DNA of 14,506 bases, taken from assembly GCA_900617975.1 (NCBI GenBank), contig UZAE01012182.1, forward strand, positions 1-14,506, in the 5' to 3' direction. Each line of letters begins with the position of its first letter. The stretch's first letter is position 1. Below are positions 9,318 through 14,506 of this stretch, one piece after another. Below the pieces are notes generated by a model, which saw only the letters and a list, made by a program, of their open reading frames with translations, was not told the origin of the DNA and searched no databases. Both the position numbers and the translations under genes were made by a program. The stretch comes from Rodentolepis nana. Lineage: Eukaryota > Platyhelminthes > Cestoda > Cyclophyllidea > Hymenolepididae.

Positions 9318-9342
9318 GCACACCCCTGTCTTTTAATAGTTA
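9318..9342 (+). repeat. 25-bp target-site duplication of retroposon copy 2, right side
   Basis: Exact partner of 8981-9005, adjoining the 5' end of the minus-strand element. Confidence 0.85.
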
Positions 9343-9726
9343 AAAGAAGAGCAGGCTGATATGTACAAGCTTACACAAATGAAATGCGTTAGAGCTAAAA
9401 AAATATATCGATACCATTTTTTCTCCATATCATCGGATAAATCTGCTATAAGCGATCTCCTCTCACGTTTCAATCAAGACGCTATTGGTCGTAAGAAAAT
9501 TGGGCACACATTAGCAGTCTAATGGGAAGGAAATTAATAGCCAAGTCCTAAAACTCCTAGTTGATCAACAATGCTGGTATAAATTTATTATCCAAGTCAA
9601 TAACAGCTAAATCTTACTGACGCCTACCTTCACAGAAAAACTAATTTCGATCTGCGCTTTAAATAAACAATTTTTCAATTGAAGTACAGTTGAGCAAAAT
9701 TAAGAATGGTATATAATTGGACTAAC

Positions 9727-10095
9727 CAGATACAGTTCCACGCGACAAAGACGCAGAAGTGGGCGAAGAGAGGAGCAGAGAGGCACATTCCAGAATGAGA
9801 GATTGTTCTGGCCCTCCCGTTTCTCCAGAAATTTGCCTGGAGAATCGAATTGGAAGATAAGGTGCAGCGTCAATGACATGCACGCCGCCGCCACCGCCTT
9901 CAAGAGGGATACGACGTTTCACGCGGAGGGGAGTGGATTGGCCCCCTACTGCCACATTTACAACCATGGAAGAAGAGGCTAGACCTGTGCCACGACGTTC
10001 CACGCGCTTGCAGAGAAGAAGGCAGTTGGTGAAGAGGTAGGCTTGACGTTCAGAGGCGACACGTCTCCCCTCCTCTCGAACTAGCAGGCGACCCT
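9727..10095 (-). CDS. SOS: SOS-like Ras GEF, exon encoding first part of PH domain
   Basis: Residues 402-524, plus one base on the 3' side. The exon opens with EGRLLVREEGRR, then RQAYLFTNCLLLCKR, which has the beta-strand pattern of the SOS PH domain ([26 protein letters not shown] in human SOS1, quoted only for comparison). LRVKRRIPLEGG corresponds to the YRLKEKFFMRKVQI region, a basic strand that in SOS1 contributes to phosphoinositide and phosphatidic acid binding. The acceptor is caattttag|AG GGT; the donor is TCTG|GTTAGT, and its leftover G makes Asp with AT of the next exon. The open frame continues upstream of the acceptor to 10237, but that extension (MSNRRACAV...) has no SOS similarity and is intronic. 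A glycine run (EGGGGG) and a segment after it are insertions relative to human. Confidence 0.9.
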
Positions 10096-10569
10096 CTAAA
10101 ATTGCAGCACATGCACGATGAATCGTAAGTCTGCTTGGGCTAATTTTTGCAGTGAATCGAGAAAAGGACACATATCCGGACAACACATTGCCACCTACAT
10201 TGTTCAAACTTACGGCACATGCACGCCGGTTTGACATCTATGCCCAACTCTCTCTCTCTCTCCCTCTCCTGCACATTTATCCAACACTATAAATCTATAA
10301 AATGCTAATAAATCAAGACGATATAACCGATGGCGGAAGGAACTAGACAAACTCTGCATATATAGGAGACATAGTCCCACTCACGAACAGGGAAACCAAG
10401 GCAAGAAATTCGCGCACATCAGAACATGGACTACCTACCTCTTCTCGACACTCTACTTCATTTCTTACCTTATTGAGATCATTCTTTACCTCAAACGCCT
10501 TCGTATGCCTAAAAAACTAATACCTTCTGTACTGATAAGAATAATACTAATAATAATCAGTAGTCTCAC
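10096..10569 (-). other. 474-bp SOS intron at the DH-PH junction
   Basis: Donor ATGG|GTGAGA, acceptor caattttag|AG. The split codon G|AG gives Glu, the first residue of the PH core. It contains a (CT)n tract at about 10247-10268 and no other recognisable feature. Confidence 0.9.
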
Positions 10570-11245
10570 CCATCACAAATTTGCCCAAATTCGAAGCGGC
10601 ACAATTTAGAAGTCGATCCTTCCCGCCCGTAAGCCTCTCCAACTCCTCAATCTTGGCCTGAGTCACCGCACCACAAACTCCTGTTGCCATTAGCGCCGAT
10701 AACAGTGCATCCATGTGCTCTTCCGCCTTCTCTTCCACCAGACCGGACGCCGAAGCGTTCTGAGATGCAGATGTGGAAGAGGCGGCATCTATATTGAAGA
10801 GAGACCCGCAGATGTAATTCCCAAAAGCCCCTACAGTAGTGAAAATAGGCATTAGAGCTGCTGTGGAGGAGGATTGTTGGGGCGTCTGTGAGGTCATGCC
10901 AGTATGAGGGGGTGGAAGTGGGGGAGTATTGTATCGGTGATAATGGTGATGATAGGCGGAGGAGTCTCGACGCATTGGAGGTGTCATGGTCTGAGCAGGA
11001 GATGCTGAGTAACTCCTGTGATGTGGAGCTGAAGAATTAATGAGAGGTGAAGTGATTGCATGGGATAACAAGGAGGTTGAGCTCGTGACAAGGTGTCCTG
11101 TCGACAGCAGACGTGCTAATTGGACAAGCAAGTCTGGGTACCGAGTGAGAATACTTCGGATCGTTAGCCGAGGACTTAAAAGGTATTCCAGAACAATTTC
11201 GAGGTGTTCACGATCTGATTCATTGACGGTTTGTGCATAAAGGGC
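10570..11245 (-). CDS. SOS: SOS-like Ras GEF, exon encoding C-terminal half of DH domain
   Basis: The exon starts in phase 0 with ALYAQTVNE, matching ALYLQSIGE in human SOS1, and gives residues 177-401 plus one base. Residues 177-235 follow the SOS DH helices. Residues about 236-308 are a low-complexity insertion rich in Ser, Thr, Pro, His and Tyr, including AYHHHYHRY at 273-281 and a TPPLPPP stretch just after. From about residue 309 the SOS pattern resumes, and the end (IEELERLTGGKDRLLNCA..., then GKFVM) aligns with IKKMNEIQKNIDGWEGKD...EFIM of SOS1, the DH-PH junction. The acceptor is ttaattag|GCC and the donor ATGG|GTGAGA. The leftover G joins AG of the next exon to give Glu, restoring the FVM-EG start of the PH domain as in SOS1 FIMEG. 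The insertion was placed by eye, so its limits are approximate. Confidence 0.92.
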
Positions 11246-11756
11246 CTAATTAATCAAAATAATGCTTAGAGCAAGATGGACAATTATTACTTAACTAATT
11301 AGAAATGTGGAAAAACAAACATACATTTGCAAGACGATAAAATTGAAAGAACTGAAATATTGGAAGGAGAAGAAGACGGGGTAGAAGGTAGCGGAAACAG
11401 TTTACAACCAAGTTACAGTTGTGGGCGGGGGAATTCATTTCTTTTGAGGAGCGCTCTTTCTGGTCCCAAGCTCGACAAGAAGAACAGTAGAGAGAATGAA
11501 GACAACACAGGCGAGGCTCCATCAAGTCGGATGCTATTGGCTATAGAATGAAAGAAGAAAGATGAAGGAAACTGCTCTTACAGACATCATTCAAGACAAT
11601 CGCATCTTCAATCCTATTTTAAAGTGGGGCCTAGTAGCCTCAAAACCAAGCCAACAATGACCTCTAGATAGGCGAAGATGTAGGTGGAGAGAGAGAGGAT
11701 ATATGATCCTATTTAGAAAAATACTGGCATATTTCCTTATTTACGACTTTTCACTG

Positions 11757-11759
<3 letters not shown>

Positions 11760-11821
<62 letters not shown>
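11760..11821. repeat. (TA)31 microsatellite
   Basis: 62 bp of perfect TA dinucleotide repeats inside the DH intron. Both strands give open Tyr-Ile frames across it, which are artefacts of the repeat. It is probably length-polymorphic. Confidence 0.97.
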
Positions 11822-11822
<1 letters not shown>

Positions 11823-11929
11823 TGCTACACTACTAGAATCGAAAGAACATGCATCGGCACTAATTCGAATCAGATCCTTTTTGAGACCTCGACATAGTTG
11901 GCTACTCCAGCCATTAATATCTGCAAGAC

Positions 11930-11938
11930 ATTTCAACA
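11930..11938 (+). repeat. Putative target-site duplication of retroposon copy 3, 5' side
   Basis: ATTTCAACA, repeated exactly at 12334-12342 after the tail. At 9 bp it is weaker evidence than the other two pairs, but the position is right. Confidence 0.65.
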
Positions 11939-12333
11939 GTTGGAATGTGCGATAGACTTACCTCCACGTGGTGCACCCTGGCAACGTATATTCATACGAC
12001 CAAAAGTCTATAAACCGGCAGTTGTCTTCTGACTTCAAACTCACTGTATGTCCCATTCGACTACTTCACAGTACTCACCTCACCTTTTTTCTACCTTTGT
12101 GTTTGTCTCTTACATCTTTGAAACATTCTTCTGTTCCCCCCTACTCTCAGCTGTTTTCACTTCGATGTTCCTTCCCCTCTGTGAAGCCTGAAGTCAACTA
12201 AAGAGCTAATGACAACCATCAAGACGCCTGCCAATTGGAATAAATAAATGATAACTACCAAAACGCCTGCCATTTGATATAAGTAAGCTAATGACAACCA
12301 TCAAGACGCCTGCCAATTGGAATAAATAAATAT
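11939..12333 (+). mobile_element. Short non-autonomous retroposon, copy 3
   Basis: Same family as the elements at 2232-2628 and 9006-9317, antisense to SOS. The head reads GGAATGTGCGATAGACTTAC; the body matches through GTGAAGCCTGAAGTCAACTA. The 3' end is repeated three times before the final (ATAA)n tail. It is flanked by a 9-bp direct repeat ATTTCAACA (11930-11938 and 12334-12342). Its divergence from copy 1 is spread over the whole length and includes small indels. Confidence 0.78.
12205..12332 (+). repeat. Three tandem 3'-end units of retroposon copy 3
   Basis: Three successive units of about 38-46 bp: GCTAATGACAACC...AATAAATAAA (12205-12248), a variant TGATAACTACC...GATATAAGTAA (12249-12286) and again GCTAATGACAACC...AATAAATAAATA (12287-12332). 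The first and third are nearly identical; the middle one resembles the single 3' unit of copies 1 and 2. Confidence 0.85.
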
Positions 12334-12342
12334 ATTTCAACA
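12334..12342 (+). repeat. Putative target-site duplication of retroposon copy 3, 3' side
   Basis: Partner of 11930-11938, directly after the (ATAA)n tail. Confidence 0.65.
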
Positions 12343-12393
12343 ATTTCATTAGTACTTGATGCATTGAAAGAAATTCTAAGGTAGAGGGAGGGA

Positions 12394-12403
12394 GGGGGGG
12401 GGG
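12394..12403. repeat. Poly-G run, 10 bp
   Basis: Ten consecutive G preceded by a GGGAGGGA stretch, in the DH intron just after retroposon copy 3. Confidence 0.95.
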
Positions 12404-13071
12404 CATTGAGGAGACTTCTCGTAGTAGCCTAAAAGCGAATTCTTTTTCGTTGAAATTTAGCCTCATGGCTCTACGCGTTTGGTATTTTCGGCCGCTAGCC
12501 TTGTATTACTGGTAAAATGATTCATTACAGAATTTCTATTCCCCAGCTATCATATATCCTAAACCTGACTCAAAAAGGACTACCCTAATGGGGACAAAAT
12601 TCGTTCAGCACCAACGGTTAGAATAAAGTCCACCGACCTCCTTGAGCTCTTTTACTCAAAATAGCGATTCTCTGTTGTTATTACTGTAAGATGATTAACT
12701 ACATGCAAGGACATTTTGCCTGATAGCAGCGAAACTAGACCGTCTTTACTCCAAAAATACTGAAACTCAAAGGGAAGCATTTGGTGTAGTCCAGAGGATG
12801 TATGATGCAACTAGAATTTTGGAACATGAGCCACCTATTGACTAAGTATCCTACAAACAAAACCCAAAAATTTCAATAAAGAAGGAGCTTTAGGTACCTT
12901 GAAGCTGTTCTCCTTATCATATATCGAACCCTCTGTTAATCGATTTCAGTTACCGTCCACAATTACAATTTACAATTTTTTGCATTACTGTGGTTAACAA
13001 TAATTATGATATAAATAATAACCAAACCAATGGTGGTTAAGAAGAGGACAAGTTAATGACAGATTGAGTAC

Positions 13072-13600
13072 CTTAATCCTTGCGACAGTATACACGATTG
13101 ATCGACTAGATTTAGCAAGACTATCCAGTACATCTGAATGTTCAGTCAGCCTCCAGAAATTCTCCAGTATTTCTGGAGTGTCCATACAACTGGCATTGGA
13201 GAAGTCCTCAGCACATTCAATCAGCAGACGGCCAACAAGACGTCGATTCTCAGTCGACTCCTCGGGAGATTGCTGCTGGTTTCCGCTGCTTTCCTGATCC
13301 TCATTTGAAGAGGCTGTGAAAGGAGGAGGACCGCCGGGTGTCGCAAAAGGCAAGTCGTCTGTACAGTCGGATTCCAGATAGTCAAGAAGGAGACGGAAGT
13401 TGTTATAGAAGTCCACCGCCACTCGAAAGACCTCACTCACCGCTGTCTCGTCGTTGGATTCTTTTCCGGCCAGGGTGGCGTTGGAGGCGACAGAAGGGGA
13501 GATGACTGCAGAGTGGAGGATGGGTTCACGGAATATCCGCAGAATTAAATTCATCTGCTCAAGGCTGGTGGAGACGAATGTTACCAACTCCTTCACACAT
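13072..13600 (-). CDS. SOS: SOS-like Ras GEF, exon encoding N-terminal half of DH domain (partial gene)
   Basis: This is the most upstream SOS exon in the window. The frame is A|TGT GTG AAG..., giving residues 1-176. Residues 4-26 (ELVTFV...LILRIFREP) match the first DH helix of SOS proteins, where human SOS1 has LNLIIKVFREP. Residues 54-83 match the next helices and 119-176 continue with LVGRLLIECAEDF and DSLAKSS. Two acidic or Ser/Gln-rich insertions, at about 40-52 and 84-118, are absent from human SOS1. The acceptor is ttatcaag|A after a T-rich tract, and the donor is AAG|GTACTC in phase 0, which fits the next exon. There is no start codon at this acceptor: upstream exons (histone fold) must lie beyond 14506. 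The DH domain of SOS is linked to Rac signalling and blocks the distal Ras site in the resting protein. The exact 5' border is slightly less certain than the others. Confidence 0.88.
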
Positions 13601-13823
13601 CTTGATAAGATCGAAAAAAAAACACATTGACTAAAGTTAAAGCATTAAGGCCTATGTAAGTAATGAGAAAAAATAAAATAGGCGAGTACCGGCCGATGTA
13701 AGATAAACACTTATTGGCCTGTCGCTAGCTGTCAAAGAGGATTGGTCTTGGTGCTACTAAACTGGATCCCTCTATTTGGTCCTGTTTCTTTTTTACTCAG
13801 TAACATTCAATAACGATGGAGGA

Positions 13824-13838
13824 GGGGGGGGGGGGGGG
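13824..13838. repeat. Poly-G run, 15 bp
   Basis: Fifteen consecutive G within the upstream intron. Confidence 0.95.
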
Positions 13839-14490
13839 TAGAGGAGAGGTGGTTTATTTTATGCAACTTTCATAGATTAGTTTCGAACTCGCTTAACTGG
13901 CCACAATTATGCACTAGACTACCGAAATATTGCTCAATTCAGACAAGATTGCTGCCTTTCCTATACCTGCCCTTAGCTGTAGGGAAGGTGGAAATGAATC
14001 AAGGTGACACATTACCAATCACTGTAAAGGAACTATGAGCATTAGGAAATAAATAAAATTGAATTTTTCGTTCCTTAGGAGAATGGGGATAATTCAATGC
14101 TCGCAGAATTAGAAGCAAAACTCTTGACATTCTAAGCTTTACTTCTACTTCTTCTCCACACTCTCGCCTCACTTCATATCAACTTTACTTTCGCATTTTT
14201 CGGAAGTTTTTTTAGAGTGAATAAAAGATTGTATTTTCCCTTGTATTGCAATAATAATGTAATAATTGCAAAGTATGGATAAATAAATGAATTAAACATT
14301 TTACCATCCATTAATCTAATGCCACCTTCTCCCCCTCCCCCTCCCCCCCCCTCTCCCAGCTCATGAGAGGCGAATTCATGTTCCAATTTAAAATGGCCCA
14401 AATTCGAACCCTGTCACAGTAAACTTGACAGCTACCATTAACTCAATTTTGAACCAGTTGGTGCAATAAATGGACTGCAGAGCGCCCCCT

Positions 14491-14506
14491 CCCCCCCCCC
14501 CCCCCC
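14491..14506. repeat. Poly-C run of at least 16 bp at the window end
   Basis: Sixteen C up to the last base, preceded by CCCCCT. The window also starts with six C, so both ends lie in C tracts whose true lengths are unknown. Confidence 0.95.

Larger units (their letters stand above)
8398..9726 (-). other. 1329-bp SOS intron within the PH domain
   Basis: Donor TCTG|GTTAGT at 9726, acceptor ttgaatag|AT ending at 8398. It contains the sense-oriented retroposon at 9006-9317 with 25-bp flanking repeats and little else that can be recognised. Confidence 0.88.
11246..13071 (-). other. 1826-bp SOS intron within the DH domain
   Basis: Donor AAG|GTACTC at 13071, acceptor ttaattag|GCC at 11247-11246, phase 0. 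Removing it joins VARIK to ALYAQTVNE, matching the continuous SOS1 helix around GAALYLQSIGE. It holds the (TA)31 microsatellite, retroposon copy 3 and a G10 run. Confidence 0.9.
13601..14506 (-). other. SOS intron upstream of the DH exon, open at the right edge
   Basis: Lies before the ttatcaag| acceptor of the first DH exon. No open minus-strand segment resembles the acidic linker or histone fold that precedes DH in SOS proteins. It contains a G15 run at 13824-13838, a C9 run at 14343-14351 and ends in CCCCCT followed by C16. No promoter or other gene was recognised. Confidence 0.7.

Noticed and set aside
10096..10237. Upstream extension of the first PH exon in the same frame (MSNRRACAVSLNN...)
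   Set aside because: The PH homology starts exactly at the caattttag|AG acceptor, and the split Glu codon restores the SOS junction. The extension has no similarity and is intronic.
11703..11936. Open frames on both strands across the TA repeat
   Set aside because: They are created by the (TA)31 microsatellite, which reads as alternating Tyr and Ile in every frame.
6890..13600. Alternative identity as RasGRF, RasGRP or another REM-containing exchange factor
   Set aside because: The DH-PH-REM order without IQ motifs between them, and detailed matches (FREP, EEKADWMASL, RLPSSDEYRF, LYKLIERLTF, IDLL), fit SOS specifically.

Overview
The window is animal genomic DNA dominated by introns. It carries one recognisable gene, on the minus strand: the middle part of a Son-of-sevenless (SOS) type Ras guanine nucleotide exchange factor. 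Six exons can be placed at base resolution: 13600-13072, 11245-10570, 10095-9727, 8397-8127, 8056-7982 and 7904-6890. All have AG/GT splice borders and their phases fit together. They join into 2935 nt of continuous open frame, one leading base plus 978 codons. Residue numbers used here count from TGT (Cys) at 13599-13597 as residue 1. In order they encode the Dbl-homology (DH) domain, the PH domain, a long low-complexity linker and the Ras exchanger (REM) domain. The last exon stops at Asp-Leu-Leu-Gln, just where the CDC25 catalytic domain starts in SOS proteins. The histone-fold N-terminus should lie to the right of 14506 and the CDC25 domain and proline-rich tail to the left of base 1; neither was found here.

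Layout from left to right: 1-6889 is intron (at least 6.9 kb, open to the left) with a retroposon copy at 2232-2628 and many C or G runs. 6890-8397 holds three closely spaced exons split by introns of only 77 and 70 bp. 8398-9726 is an intron with a second, gene-sense retroposon copy. 9727-10095 is the first PH exon. 10096-10569 is a short intron. 10570-11245 is the second DH exon. 11246-13071 is an intron with a (TA)31 microsatellite and a third retroposon copy. 13072-13600 is the first DH exon. 13601-14506 is intron, and the window ends inside a run of 16 C.

The organism is a metazoan. The divergent SOS with large Ser/Thr/Pro/His-rich insertions, the mix of about 70 bp and multi-kb introns, and abundant short retroposons would suit a flatworm, perhaps a tapeworm, but this is inference; no sequence marker here fixes the taxon.

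The two most interesting points are these. First, in the REM domain the residues matching the human SOS1 allosteric Ras-binding positions L687 and W729 read Glu and Ala. Second, a small retroposon family with visible target-site duplications carries a consensus 5' splice site on its antisense strand, which in two of the three intronic copies faces the SOS transcript.
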